Positions 7,052-16,100 of a stretch of 53,290 nucleotides of DNA are shown piece by piece. The DNA is taken from the NCBI RefSeq assembly GCF_024508875.1, contig NZ_JANINU010000038.1, forward strand, positions 1 to 53,290, written 5' to 3'. This DNA comes from Phenylobacterium sp. (lineage in GTDB: Bacteria > Pseudomonadota > Alphaproteobacteria > Caulobacterales > Caulobacteraceae). The notes below the pieces were generated by a model. It saw nothing but the letters and a program-made list of their open reading frames with translations, had not been told where the DNA came from and did no database searches. Numbering within the stretch: position 1 is the stretch's first letter; the number at the start of each line of letters is the position of its first letter. Both the position numbers and the translations under genes were made by a program.

Positions 7052-8508
7052 CGGCTTGTCGACCGGCGTTCCTGGAGCTTTTCGGCCTCTTCGCGTTCCT
7101 GTTGCTCACGCCTTTCGCGCTCGCGCTTCTCCTGCGGGCTGATCTTGGGATTGGCCACCTCGTCGACGATACCGATGCCCGTCGAGACCGCGTCTGCGGT
7201 CGCCTCGAAGAACTGGGTGAACCCGCCCACCTCGTTGGCGTGCGCCTTCAGCAGAAGTCCCTCAAACTCGGGTGCCGTCCAACCTCCTGGCCCCGGGACC
7301 AGCAGGGTTGAAGCCAGCGCGCCGTAATTGGCGTTTGCCGCCTGGTTGAGCGAGATGGACAGCGGATCGTTGCGCATCGTGAGTATCAGGAAGTACGCCT
7401 TGAAGGCGCATCGCCGGCCACGCCCCTCTGGCGTGCACCGAACTTTCTGGATGTCGTGGACCTGCAGGATCATCGGCGACAGCGCGTCGCCGAAGCTGGA
7501 GCCGAACCGGGCGTCCGCATGTGGCACCGAGGCTGTGAACGGAGCCAGTAGGCGGCCTCCGTTTCTCTTCATCGTGCGAAGCAGGGCGTAGGCGATCTCC
7601 TCGTCCGTGGGGTCCCCAACCAGACGCCCCTCGCGTTCGCGGGCGGACGCCCAGCGCGGATCGGCGGTCTTATAGAACGGAATCCGCGCGCCGAGCTTCG
7701 CTTCCATCTGCCGCCGATAGCTCGGGATGATGCGCGCGTACTCCCACTCGGTCAGGAGTGCGGGATCGGAGTCGAACAGCTCCTCAGTCAGCAGATCTTG
7801 GCCCGCAAGGTTGATCCGGCTTAGAATCTCCGGCCTGAGCACCGGAATCAGAGCGTCCCGTCGCGCGTTCAGAACCGACCGTGCGGCCTGAACGGCGCGG
7901 GCCGGCGCGTCTTCCGTATAACCGCGTACGCGCAAGTCCGACCAAAGGCTGGTGTAGGCCTTCGTGGCGATGTTGATTTGCTTCAGGCCCTCGATCGTGG
8001 CGGGCGCCTGGGCGCTCCACATCCGCAACCCGTCGGTTAGGTCCGAGAGCGCCTTGGCCACATTCGGCTGCGTACATGCGGCATCCTCAGGCGAATTGCG
8101 CACCCTCGTACCGTTCCAACGGCGCCCCTGTGACGCATAGAGCCGCTCCAAGCAGACGCCCTTGTCCCAGTAATCCACGATCGCAGCGGCTTCCACGAAG
8201 CGTTTGAAATCCTTGGCGCCTTCCGGGCGGAAGAGTGAGGGGGAAACCGGCTGCGAAATGATGCGCCGGGCGTCGGCGAGACGTTCCTGCTCAGTCGATC
8301 TTCGCTCCTGCTCATATTCCTGCAGTTGCGGGAACATCGGCCCCCTTCGCTGCCGCCGCAGCTCCATCTCTCGGCGAATGGCTTCCGCCTTCTCCCGTTG
8401 CCGCTCCCGGCGAAGGACACTTTCCACGCTCTGCGCGGACGAAGCGGTTGGTGCGGCAACCGCCAGCGCGAGCAGAAGGACGAGGCTCTTGAAGCCAATG
8501 CGTCTCAC
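7048..8508 (-). CDS. Secreted protein of unknown function with charged helical arms
   Basis: 486 residues with GTG start and a G-rich Shine-Dalgarno run (GGGGGG) about 5 bases upstream. A signal peptide is clear (GFKSLVLLLALAVAAPTASSAQS, cleavage after about 25). Next comes a strongly charged Arg/Glu helix (about 28-80, RRERQREKAEAIRREMELRRQ). A globular middle (about 90-450) carries four Cys (VCLERL, DAACTQP, VRCTPE, RRCAFK) that could form disulfides. The C-terminus is a second charged coiled-coil arm (KRERERREQQEREEAEKL). No family recognised. It overlaps the repeat lipoprotein gene by 4 bases and lies 60 bases downstream of the membrane protein gene, so one operon is likely. Periplasmic location inferred. 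Confidence 0.7.
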   Translation of the reverse strand: MRRIGFKSLVLLLALAVAAPTASSAQSVESVLRRERQREKAEAIRREMELRRQRRGPMFPQLQEYEQERRSTEQERLADARRIISQPVSPSLFRPEGAKDFKRFVEAAAIVDYWDKGVCLERLYASQGRRWNGTRVRNSPEDAACTQPNVAKALSDLTDGLRMWSAQAPATIEGLKQINIATKAYTSLWSDLRVRGYTEDAPARAVQAARSVLNARRDALIPVLRPEILSRINLAGQDLLTEELFDSDPALLTEWEYARIIPSYRRQMEAKLGARIPFYKTADPRWASAREREGRLVGDPTDEEIAYALLRTMKRNGGRLLAPFTASVPHADARFGSSFGDALSPMILQVHDIQKVRCTPEGRGRRCAFKAYFLILTMRNDPLSISLNQAANANYGALASTLLVPGPGGWTAPEFEGLLLKAHANEVGGFTQFFEATADAVSTGIGIVDEVANPKISPQEKRERERREQQEREEAEKLQERRSTSR

Positions 8509-8568
8509 TGTACCCCCCTTTATCAGAATGACCGACGGTCCGCTCGGCGTCTGGGTAGTGTCTTCCTG

Positions 8569-9609
8569 TCAGATCCCGTCACGGCGGAAGCGGCGACGCC
8601 GATCGCGATCGCGATCGCGCACGAGATCTGCAAGGGCAAAGCCGTAGACCACTTGCCACGCCGGAAAGAGCGTGAACAAGAGGGCCTTGTCCGACGCATC
8701 ACGTAGCCAATAGGCCACAAGGCCGGCGATTATAGCCAAGACCATCGAATTGGCGCCCACACGCCGAAGCGTGTGGTCGATCCGCGCGAACTTCCAGATC
8801 ATTAGCCACGGCGCAAGACTCAGCGTGGACCCGATCAGGCTCGCGACCGCGAAGGCGCCGGCCACAACGACATCCGCCAGCTCGGATACCGCGAACCTGG
8901 CCGTGAGGCCGATCGTGAATGCAACGGACCTGATTGCGACGAAGTGGGCCACGGTCATTGCCGCGACAAGGGCCGCCCCCTCCCACAGTCTCAGCTTCCG
9001 CGACGCGGCCAAAACGAGTACGAGCGGCGCCGCAAAGAGCGGCGTGTATATCCATGCTCGCTCCAATCTTCCTTGCTGGATCACCGCACTGGTGAGGTCC
9101 AGGAACTCCGCGCCGGTGAAAAGGAGCGTTCCGAATAGAACGTAGGGGAGGATCGTAAACCTAAGGCCCGCCCCCCCTGGGTGCGGCTTCGCAAGTGGGG
9201 CCTCGTCGATTGCGCGGGATGCCGCGACGCCCTCGGCCGGGGCGGAAAAAGCCAAATCACCGACCTGCTCGAGCACCTGGTCCCATCCCGCATGGGCGAC
9301 GCCGGGCGCCCAGCCGAACACATCGATCAGAGGGTGAGCCCAGGGTGGCGGCTCGCAAGGGCGCAAGCGGACATGGACGGTGCGCTGCGCGCCGAGCGGC
9401 TCGCGGGAAGAGACGCGCGCAGCCTCCGGCGTCCAGATGAACAGCCGGACGCGCGCCGGTTCGCCGACCTGAGCTATTTGCAGTCCGGCGCCAGCCAGCC
9501 GCTCACGCACCAAGTCACGCAGGGCGACATCGCCGGGGGCGGCACGAACCTCCACATCCGCGGACAGCGTCTCAAGTGGGATCACCGCCGCGTCTACGCC
9601 GTCCTTCAT
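8569..9609 (-). CDS. Polytopic membrane protein with N-terminal soluble domain, unknown function
   Basis: 346 residues from the ATG at 9609. The first about 150 residues are soluble (VEVRAAPGDVALRDLVRERLAGAGLQIAQV). They are followed by about six hydrophobic segments: FTILPYVLFGTLLF, WIYTPLFAAPLVLVLAAS, GAALVAAMTVAHFVAI, VVAGAFAVASLIGSTL, SMVLAIIAGLVAYWL and LFTLFPAWQVVYGFALADLV. The C-terminus is a run of Arg/Asp (RDRDRDRRRRFRR). The ATG forms ATGA with the ancestral stop of the upstream Sel1 gene, which is the argument for this start over GTG at 9615. Not recognised; inner membrane member of the five-gene envelope operon. Confidence 0.65.
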   Translation of the reverse strand: MKDGVDAAVIPLETLSADVEVRAAPGDVALRDLVRERLAGAGLQIAQVGEPARVRLFIWTPEAARVSSREPLGAQRTVHVRLRPCEPPPWAHPLIDVFGWAPGVAHAGWDQVLEQVGDLAFSAPAEGVAASRAIDEAPLAKPHPGGAGLRFTILPYVLFGTLLFTGAEFLDLTSAVIQQGRLERAWIYTPLFAAPLVLVLAASRKLRLWEGAALVAAMTVAHFVAIRSVAFTIGLTARFAVSELADVVVAGAFAVASLIGSTLSLAPWLMIWKFARIDHTLRRVGANSMVLAIIAGLVAYWLRDASDKALLFTLFPAWQVVYGFALADLVRDRDRDRRRRFRRDGI

Positions 9610-10558
9610 CCGCACGCCCTCCGGAGATTCTCACGCGCCACGGCCGCCGTATTCGGATTGGGTCCATCCGCGGCCATCGTGAAGTACCGTCGCCCCTTGG
9701 CCCGATCCAACCTCCCGTATCGCGCATCACAGTGCGCAATCCCCACTCGTTCTGCGCGTACGAGTTTCCGCGATCGGCGGCCTTCTCGAGCCAGGCCATG
9801 CCGGCCTCGACATCGCGCGGGACTCCCCTGCCTTCCAACAAGACGCCGCCAAGGTTTGCCTCCGATTTGATGTGCCCTTTGGCCGCCGTCACCGCATAGA
9901 GTTCCACCGCCTTCGCCATGTCCTTGGACACCAGTTTGCCGTCTTGATAAGCCAAAGCGAGGTTGTACAGGGGCGCATACTGTCCCACCGTCACGGCCTC
10001 TCGCCCGTAGGCCTCAGCCTTGGCCAGATCCCTCGGCGTTTCCGGCCCGTTGAGATAGACGTCGCTCAGGACACCGGCGGCCTGCGTGTAGCCGGCGCGG
10101 TGCGCGGCCTCTAGCCAGGTGACGCCATCGCCAGGCGCGGGCTCTCCGCCGTAGCCGTGCAGCAGCGCGAGGCCCAGATTGTACATGGCCACTGGCGCGC
10201 CAGCTTCGGCGGCGCGCTTCGTCAGAATCCGACCTTTTGCGGTCGGATGATCACGCGCGTCGACGGCAACTTCGGAGGCATACTCCGTCACAAAGAGAGC
10301 CGCGCCAGCGCAGACCAGTACGCCCCCCACCAAGAGCCAGCCTAAGACGTGGACGAACGCCCAACCCTGCCTTGCAAACAACCTGGCCACGAAGGGGTTT
10401 ACGGCCAGCGCTGCCAATCCGAACCCCACGGCCATCAAAGGGCCTGCCGGCCCCCAGACCCGGAGTTCCGGCAGGAGCGACAGGAGCATGAGGAGAAACA
10501 AGCCTGCGCTTACCAAATGGGCGAATGCCCTGTGCCAACGCCCCCGCTTCGACAACAT
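9572..10558 (-). CDS. Membrane-anchored Sel1-repeat protein, apparent frameshift near its 3' end
   Basis: About 328 residues as read from the ATG at 10558 (GGAGGGG just upstream). Three hydrophobic segments (about 12-95) are followed by Sel1/TPR-like repeats: VAMYNLGLALLHGYG, GVTWLEAAHRAGYTQA, YAPLYNLALAYQDGK, SEANLGGVLLEGRGVPRD and AGMAWLEKAADRGNSYAQNEWGL. Near 9709-9720 the reading appears to slip. The frame that continues is Arg-rich and overlaps the next gene, whereas the other frame gives LDRAKGRRYFTMAADGPN and stops with TGA at 9606-9608 inside an ATGA junction with the next gene. Adding one base between GGA and GG would restore TGRLDRAKG. Sel1 proteins act as adaptors; the partner here is unknown. 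Confidence 0.7.
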   Translation of the reverse strand: MLSKRGRWHRAFAHLVSAGLFLLMLLSLLPELRVWGPAGPLMAVGFGLAALAVNPFVARLFARQGWAFVHVLGWLLVGGVLVCAGAALFVTEYASEVAVDARDHPTAKGRILTKRAAEAGAPVAMYNLGLALLHGYGGEPAPGDGVTWLEAAHRAGYTQAAGVLSDVYLNGPETPRDLAKAEAYGREAVTVGQYAPLYNLALAYQDGKLVSKDMAKAVELYAVTAAKGHIKSEANLGGVLLEGRGVPRDVEAGMAWLEKAADRGNSYAQNEWGLRTVMRDTGGWIGPRGDGTSRWPRMDPIRIRRPWRVRISGGRADEGRRRRGGDPT

Positions 10559-10614
10559 CGCCCCTCCGCCCGCAACGCCACTTGGGTGTCGTGGCTTACG
10601 CCAACGTCCACCGC

Positions 10615-12213
10615 TCACTCGCACGATCCCTCAAGCCGCTTTCGTGCGGGAAGACCGAGGAGTGTCATCTCGTACTCGGCCTCGAACCTCAGCGTCCGGG
10701 CGTTGACCTGGGGCGGCGATTTCCAGCGCACCTCCATGTTCAGCGCGTTGCGCGTGGTGGCCGGATACCCAAGCCGCAACCACCCATCGACGAACTGGAC
10801 CCTGTAGGTGCCCGGGTGCAAGGACTCGGAGCTCCGCAGGTGAGCCAAATCCGGGCTGGAGAAGCTGACAACCATCCATCCGCCATATTCGCGCGAGGCG
10901 AGATCGGAGCCTGGGAGGAACTGCAGAACGTCGAACTCGCAACTGAGAGTCGCGCCCAGCAGGCGCGACGGAATCTGTCCGCCCTTGAGATCGGCGATTT
11001 CGGCCCCTCTCTGACGTCGCTCGAGATCGGCTGCCTTGGCCGTGGCGACTTTCCGCGCGGCCGCTTCGGCCAAGCGTCGCTCGTTGTCGGCAACCCAGCG
11101 CGCCGCCGCATCGTCGCCGGCGGCGAGACCCCTGCGATGCCATTCCAACGCTTTGGCGTAATCTTGCGGGACACCTTGGCCGTTCTGATAGAGCAGGCCG
11201 ACCCCCGTGAACCCGGGGCCGAAGCCCTGCTCGGCGGCACGCTTATAGAGCGCCATTGACCGTCCCCAGTCGATCGGGCGATCGCCGCCGCCGAGTTGAT
11301 AGGCCCGCGCCATCTTGACGAGGGCCTTCGGATACCCCGCGTCCGCGGCTTTCTCGAACAGGTCAAATGCTTCGCGTCGATCGGCGGCCACTCCCGGAAC
11401 TCCAGACTCCAGGACGAGTCCAAGGTTGTACTGCGCCTCTGGAACGCCGTTCGTCGCCGCAGACCGGAACAGACGCATCGCGCGTTGGACATCGACAGCG
11501 AGGCCATTCGCTCCTTGGAAGTAGCTGACCGCCAGAAACGACTGGGCCTCGGGGAGATCGTCCTCGGCCAGCGCCCGCATTTCCGAGGTCGCCCATGTCG
11601 GGTCTTTTGGAACGAGATCACCTGAGTAGGCCCGTCTCGCCAGCTCATAGCGCGCGTAGAGATGACCTCCGGCCGCAGCCTCACGGATCAAGTCGAGCCC
11701 CCGAGCCTCGTCCTTGGGGCCGCCCTGTCCCAGCAGCAGCATGAGGCCCAAGCTGAACAGAGACGCCGTATCCCCGTGTGCGACCCCTTCCGCGCAGAGC
11801 CTCCGCGCCACGGTAAAATCGGGTGGACCAAGGTCGGAAGCGGCCCATGCGCTACATTGCAGGCCAAGACCGCGCGAGAGTCCGCCCGTCACCGCGGCCG
11901 CGGCGAAGCGGAGCGCATTGTCGCGACTTCTCGCCACTTCGATCCCGTTCGCATAGGCCCCCGCCATCAACAGGTTGGCGCGCGGATCGCCATTTCTGGC
12001 CGCGTCCTCGATCTCCGCTCGCCGGGACTTGAAATCAGCCCGCCTCAGGAGCTGGGGCGAGGAGCGAATCTGCAGATCTCGCGCGTTCAACCCGAATTCG
12101 TCGGAAGCGGCCTCTGCACCGCCAGCCGCGGCCGTCACGACTAGCCCTGCCAAACAGATGACCAAGCGCCCCCGCTTGCGGTTGTCGGAATCGGTTACAA
12201 CCTCAAGCGTCAT
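10615..12213 (-). CDS. Secreted Sel1-repeat protein
   Basis: 532 residues from the ATG at 12213, chosen because a G-rich site precedes it and a signal peptide follows immediately (RLVICLAGLVVTAAAGGAEAAS). At least eight Sel1-type units fill about 60-400, for example ANLLMAGAYANGIEVARSRDNALRFAAAA, ASLFSLGLMLLLGQGGPKDEARGLDLIREAA, AQYNLGLVLESGVPGVAADRREAFDLFEKAA and GVGLLYQNGQGVPQDYAKALEWHRRGL. A charged helix with ArgArg/Ala repeats (about 400-440) leads to a C-terminal beta-rich domain (LSCEFDVLQFLPGSDLAS to LEGSCE). It is first in the envelope operon and probably periplasmic. Sel1 arrays usually scaffold envelope complexes; no specific role is claimed. Confidence 0.8.
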   Translation of the reverse strand: MTLEVVTDSDNRKRGRLVICLAGLVVTAAAGGAEAASDEFGLNARDLQIRSSPQLLRRADFKSRRAEIEDAARNGDPRANLLMAGAYANGIEVARSRDNALRFAAAAVTGGLSRGLGLQCSAWAASDLGPPDFTVARRLCAEGVAHGDTASLFSLGLMLLLGQGGPKDEARGLDLIREAAAGGHLYARYELARRAYSGDLVPKDPTWATSEMRALAEDDLPEAQSFLAVSYFQGANGLAVDVQRAMRLFRSAATNGVPEAQYNLGLVLESGVPGVAADRREAFDLFEKAADAGYPKALVKMARAYQLGGGDRPIDWGRSMALYKRAAEQGFGPGFTGVGLLYQNGQGVPQDYAKALEWHRRGLAAGDDAAARWVADNERRLAEAAARKVATAKAADLERRQRGAEIADLKGGQIPSRLLGATLSCEFDVLQFLPGSDLASREYGGWMVVSFSSPDLAHLRSSESLHPGTYRVQFVDGWLRLGYPATTRNALNMEVRWKSPPQVNARTLRFEAEYEMTLLGLPARKRLEGSCE

Positions 12214-12977
12214 ACGCCCCCCGCCGTTGCTCGGACAGGCGGAACGGCGGCGTCCCCGAGGTAATCCTTTCGTGGTAGCCTCGGGTCCCCGCTTGCCAAG
12301 TCGGCGGGCACGATCATAACCGCTCCATTGCCGCCGGCGCCAAGCGCCCTCAAGAACGCACAGCATTCGTTTGGCGTATTCACCTGGCTGCCCTGGCTCT
12401 CGACCACACTATGAGGCCAAGCTTAATCAACGCGTATTGGTTCGCAAGCGAAGGGAGCCTTCGACAACGTCGACGGTACGGCCGCGCGCTCCCGACGAGC
12501 GCCACTGGGCGCGAGTTGCTTGCGCCGAGCTTGGCCGGGTCGCTTGCGGATGACGAAAGTCCGTGGCTACGAATGGCCTCTTGAGTCGCGGCGAGCCTGA
12601 ATGAAGCCTATTGCTGGTTCAGAGCCTCGCTAAAGTAATACGACGAAGTCTATTCAGGGACGCCGGTCAGACCCGCGGCGCCAATCCTTCGCAATAAGGC
12701 GGCGGCTCAGAATAACGTCCGCGAGCCCAGAGTCACTTTGTCGAGGGCAGAAAGGGAGCGTAGCGAGAAGCTGCTCTGTGGCTGAGGGAGCCGTCTAGTG
12801 GACCTTCCGGATGTCGCCTATGGGTCGCATCCCGTCATCGCGTCCCGCCCAACAAGCGGACTTTGGCCCCCGGCGCTGAATGTCGCCTTTCCGGCGCGAC
12901 ACCAACGTCTCCAACTGGCGCAAGCGTGACCTTGCTTGGGCCTTGGCCGAGTTGCGCCCACCGCTACGATCGGTCCG
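12214..12977. other. Long intergenic region (about 760 bp)
   Basis: It separates the divergent Sel1 operon and GNAT gene and must hold both promoters. I found no frame with convincing coding character. Several short open frames exist but are Arg/Pro-rich and unlike proteins. No tRNA or clear small RNA structure was recognised. A degraded gene cannot be excluded. Confidence 0.35.
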
Positions 12978-13475
12978 ATGTTCCAGACCAAGCGCCTCAC
13001 GATTCGAAGGTGGCAGGATGCGGACCTCCCGATCCTGGCCGAAGTCTACGGCGATGCCGATGCGATGCGCTGGGTTGGCGACGGCCAGCCGCTGACCGAG
13101 GCCGATTGCTCGCGGTGGTTGGCCGTGACCCGGGCCAACTATGAGCGCCGAGGATACGGCATGTACGCCGCTGAGGAGTTGTCCAGCTCAAACGTAGTTG
13201 GCTTCTGCGGGATCGTGCATCCCGGCGATCAAGTCGAGCCTGAGATCAAGTATGCCTTCCGCAGAGCCCACTGGGGCCGCGGCCTGGCCACTGAAGCTGT
13301 CGGCGGGCTGCTGGCCTACGGCCGCGATACGCTCGGCCTGATGGGCTTCATCGCCTCGATCGCTCCCGAAAACGTCGCGTCGCGCGCTGTCCTGACGAAG
13401 GTCGGAATGACGCCTAGCGCTATCCGGCTCGACGAGAACGGTGAGGAAACCCATTATTTCGAGTGGCGCGGATGA
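12978..13475 (+). CDS. GNAT-family N-acetyltransferase (RimJ/RimL-like)
   Basis: 165 residues from the ATG at 12978; upstream in-frame sequence does not look like protein. The N-terminus FQTKRLTIRRWQDADLPILAEVYGD is the usual start of the RimJ/RimL subgroup. The acetyl-CoA binding motif A is represented by IKYAFRRAHWGRGLATEAVGGLLAYG, and the later motif B by ASIAPENVASRAVLTKVGM. These enzymes transfer acetyl from acetyl-CoA to an amino group; the acceptor (protein N-terminus, antibiotic or metabolite) cannot be told from sequence. Cytoplasmic. It stands alone, followed 134 bases later by an AhpD-like gene on the same strand. Confidence 0.9.
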   Translation: MFQTKRLTIRRWQDADLPILAEVYGDADAMRWVGDGQPLTEADCSRWLAVTRANYERRGYGMYAAEELSSSNVVGFCGIVHPGDQVEPEIKYAFRRAHWGRGLATEAVGGLLAYGRDTLGLMGFIASIAPENVASRAVLTKVGMTPSAIRLDENGEETHYFEWRG

Positions 13476-13609
13476 AGGTCCGCTCTCGGGTCTGACATCA
13501 AGGTCAGTGCTTGCGCGACGCGGCCCTTTGCCGACGCGCCCGCAGCGCTCGATGTCACAGCCAGGATCGGCCGCGCGTCTTGGGATCAAAGCCTATGTCA
13601 GGAGATCCC

Positions 13610-14056
13610 ATGCCGCGCTTGAACTGGTCCAATGTCGCCCCAGAGGGCGCCAAGGCGCTCTATGGTGTCCACCACTACGTGGTGAACCGCACTAGCCTCC
13701 CAGCGGAGCTGATTCACCTCGTGTTCCTTCGCGTGTCGCAGATCAACGGCTGCGCCCACTGCATCGATCTGCACAGCCGCGATCTGCGTAAGACCATGTC
13801 GGTCGACAAGATCGCGCTTGTGCCCGTCTGGGACGAAGTCGGGCAGCTCTTCTCCGAGATGGAGCGGGCCGCGCTCGCCTGGGCGGAGGAAGTGACCCGC
13901 GTGAGCGAAACGCATGCCTCGGACGAGGCCTACGCCGCGGCGTCAGCAGCCTTCGAACCGAAGGATCTCGTCGACCTCACGATCGCGATTGCTGCAATGA
14001 ACGCCTTCAACCGGTTAGGCGCGCCATTTCGAGTACCTGTCGCTGCGACCCCCTGA
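13610..14056 (+). CDS. Carboxymuconolactone decarboxylase family protein (AhpD-like)
   Basis: 148 residues from the ATG at 13610, which has GGAG at 13601-13604. The AhpD core is clear: LIHLVFLRVSQINGCAHCIDLHSRDL, with the redox CxxC pair in CAHC and the downstream His typical of alkylhydroperoxidase proton relay. LVDLTIAIAAMNAFNRL is the usual C-terminal helix. The length matches the small AhpD-like subfamily that keeps peroxidase-type Cys; a role in peroxide removal is likely but the electron donor is unknown. No operon partner; the next gene is convergent. Confidence 0.9.
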   Translation: MPRLNWSNVAPEGAKALYGVHHYVVNRTSLPAELIHLVFLRVSQINGCAHCIDLHSRDLRKTMSVDKIALVPVWDEVGQLFSEMERAALAWAEEVTRVSETHASDEAYAAASAAFEPKDLVDLTIAIAAMNAFNRLGAPFRVPVAATP

Positions 14057-14230
14057 GGCGTCTCGCCATGGGGCGTGGTCGAGACGGGAACGCGCCGCCG
14101 AATGTCCGATTGCCGGCCCAATCTCGATGTCAGCTCTTGGCGCACTGGAGACAGCTACGCCGCGTTGAAACGATACATGGCGGGGTGAATCGGCGCAGCG
14201 CACGGTGGTGCCGCCTTTGGCGTGCGGCTG

Positions 14231-15331
14231 TCAGGGCGGCGGCGCATCCAAGCAACCGTGCGGTCGGTTTCTGCCGCTGGCCCTTTCCTCGTCGATCATG
14301 TCTGCGATACGGCGGCGGGCGCAGATCGCCGCGGCGTCGGAGGCGAAGGTGACCTCCGTCCGCCGGTCGGCCACCGCGTCGACCACGTCTTCCAGCGCCT
14401 CCAGGACAGCGGCATCCTCAGCGACGATCAACGCGTTGCGCTCCAGAAGCATCTGGGAGAACGCGTCGTCGTCGCAGGCGAAGGTGCGCGTGATGGCGGT
14501 GAAGTAATGGGTACGGCCCGCTGTCTCGGGCGTCAGCAGGTGGACGAAGTTCAGCTCACCCAGTAGCAGGCCGATGCTGTCGACCTCCTCGGCGGCAAAC
14601 GTCTGCGAGCCGAGCGAGGCGATGATTCCGGCGCCCAGCATCTCGATGCGCGCACGGTTGATCATCCGGTCGCCGAGGTTCGGCATTAGAGTCCGCATGA
14701 GATCATCGCTCGCGATGCTGGGCATTGTGCGGATCACGCTGAGGCTATGCGGGTCCTCGACCACCTCGCTCGATATCGCCTCAGCGTGGGCGCCGCCCAG
14801 GGTGGCTGGATGGACCGCGCCGATGTGCGACTGGTCGAAGAGGTTCTCGATCACGAGCTGGATGCGCGCGGCGACACTTTGATGTGCGCCGACGTCCTGC
14901 CGCCATCCCGCGACGCCCAGGCCCAGGCGCTCGACAGGCGGGACCCGCGATGGTTCTGCCCGGTCGCCGTCGCCCATCCAGATCAGCACACATGGTCCGC
15001 GTTCGACGACGCTGAAGCGCCTCAAGGCGAAGCTGGGCGGCGCACGCTGGTCGAGCGGTGCGCGAACGCAGGCCCCCGAGGCGTCGAAGCGGGCCCCGTG
15101 GTAGGGGCACTCGAGGTCTCCGTCCACGAGCCGCGCTGGATCCAGCGGCATCCAGCGATGCGGGCAGGCGGCCAGCAGGGCGGTGGCGCGACCATCGGCC
15201 TGACGCCACAGCAGCACCGGCTGACCGAGCAAGGTCCGGCGCATAGGCGCGCGCGTGACCTCGTGCGACCAGGCCGCCATGTACCACTGGTTGCGGGGAA
15301 AGCCCGGCCGGTCGCCAAAGGGATAGGGCAT
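14231..15331 (-). CDS. Rieske-type aromatic ring oxygenase, alpha subunit (VanA-like)
   Basis: 366 residues. The N-terminal Rieske [2Fe-2S] domain has the ligands CPHR and CPYHG (about residues 56-78). The catalytic domain has the mononuclear iron motif in VIENLFDQSHIGAVHP, with two His and a nearby Asp. Spacing and the opening FPRNQWYMAAWSHEV are typical of monooxygenase-type O-demethylases such as vanillate demethylase. These hydroxylate or demethylate an aromatic or steroid-like substrate with electrons from a separate reductase. No reductase gene lies nearby, so substrate and partner are unknown. It is 25 bases upstream of the EF-hand gene's 3' end and not obviously in one unit with it. 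Confidence 0.88.
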   Translation of the reverse strand: MPYPFGDRPGFPRNQWYMAAWSHEVTRAPMRRTLLGQPVLLWRQADGRATALLAACPHRWMPLDPARLVDGDLECPYHGARFDASGACVRAPLDQRAPPSFALRRFSVVERGPCVLIWMGDGDRAEPSRVPPVERLGLGVAGWRQDVGAHQSVAARIQLVIENLFDQSHIGAVHPATLGGAHAEAISSEVVEDPHSLSVIRTMPSIASDDLMRTLMPNLGDRMINRARIEMLGAGIIASLGSQTFAAEEVDSIGLLLGELNFVHLLTPETAGRTHYFTAITRTFACDDDAFSQMLLERNALIVAEDAAVLEALEDVVDAVADRRTEVTFASDAAAICARRRIADMIDEERASGRNRPHGCLDAPPP

Positions 15332-15356
15332 TTTGGGGGAAGCGTCCGCGCCAGGC

Positions 15357-16100
15357 TCAGGCCGGGCGCCGCCGGCGCCCGCCGCCGGCCGCCATGTCCT
15401 GGACGGCGGTCCTGGGCAGGGTGGCCAGTTCGAGGAAGCCCTTGCGATCGCGATCCAGCCAGTCGAAGCGCTCGGTAGCGCGCCGACGGAAGTCGGTGGG
15501 AGTGATCCGGCCCCCGATACTCAGCCCGGCGGCGGCGACGGGTTGGGGCTCGCGCAGCAAGCCGTAAGGCGCGGCGCCGGCCAGGCTCTGGCCACGTCCG
15601 GGTGCGCCTCCGCCGGGGGGCCGGCCGCGGCCACCGCCGGGGGGCGGTCCCATGCCGCCGCCCATGCCGCCCATGCCGCCCATGCCACCGCCGCCCCCCT
15701 GGTAGGCGGCTTGCAGGCGGAGGCCGCCGGCGGCGCCGAACTGCGGGCCGCGCAGGATCTCGGGCGCGATGACGGTCTCGTAGTAGCGCACCTCCGGGCC
15801 GTCGATGACCTCGTCATGGTTGCGGTCGAGCGCCGCGAAGAAGCGCATGGCGTCGGCCACGAACTCGGAGCGGTCGAGCCGGCCATCGTGATTGGCGTCG
15901 GCCCGCGCGAACCAGTCGACGACGGGATAGGGCGCGCCTGGCGGCCCGCGGAAGGGTTCGCCGGAGGGGCTGATGAACAGCATCGGCGGCCCCGCACCCG
16001 GGGGCGGCCCGCCAGGCTCGGGCGGCGTCTGGCGAGGCTCGGTCGCGCAACCGCCGACGCTGAGGAGCGCGAGGGCGAACAGTCCGTGGGTCAGGCGCAT
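15357..16100 (-). CDS. EF-hand lipoprotein with Gly/Met/Pro-rich linker
   Basis: 247 residues from the ATG at 16100. A lipoprotein signal ends at Cys18 (ALLSVGGC). Two EF-hand loops are visible in the middle (DANHDGRLDRSE and DRNHDEVIDGPE), with a third, weaker one near the C-terminus (DRDRKGFLEL). Between them is a low-complexity linker of GGMGGMGG and PPGGGRGRPPGGG. EF-hands bind calcium; with a lipid anchor this would be periplasmic, but no enzymatic domain is seen. The start lies 10 bases inside the end of the response regulator gene, so the two are probably co-transcribed and the regulator may control it. Confidence 0.82.
   Translation of the reverse strand: MRLTHGLFALALLSVGGCATEPRQTPPEPGGPPPGAGPPMLFISPSGEPFRGPPGAPYPVVDWFARADANHDGRLDRSEFVADAMRFFAALDRNHDEVIDGPEVRYYETVIAPEILRGPQFGAAGGLRLQAAYQGGGGGMGGMGGMGGGMGPPPGGGRGRPPGGGAPGRGQSLAGAAPYGLLREPQPVAAAGLSIGGRITPTDFRRRATERFDWLDRDRKGFLELATLPRTAVQDMAAGGGRRRRPA

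Noticed and set aside
9700-9725. Programmed -1 ribosomal frameshift in the Sel1 gene
   Set aside because: No X-XXY-YYZ slippery heptamer is present; a missing base explains the data better.
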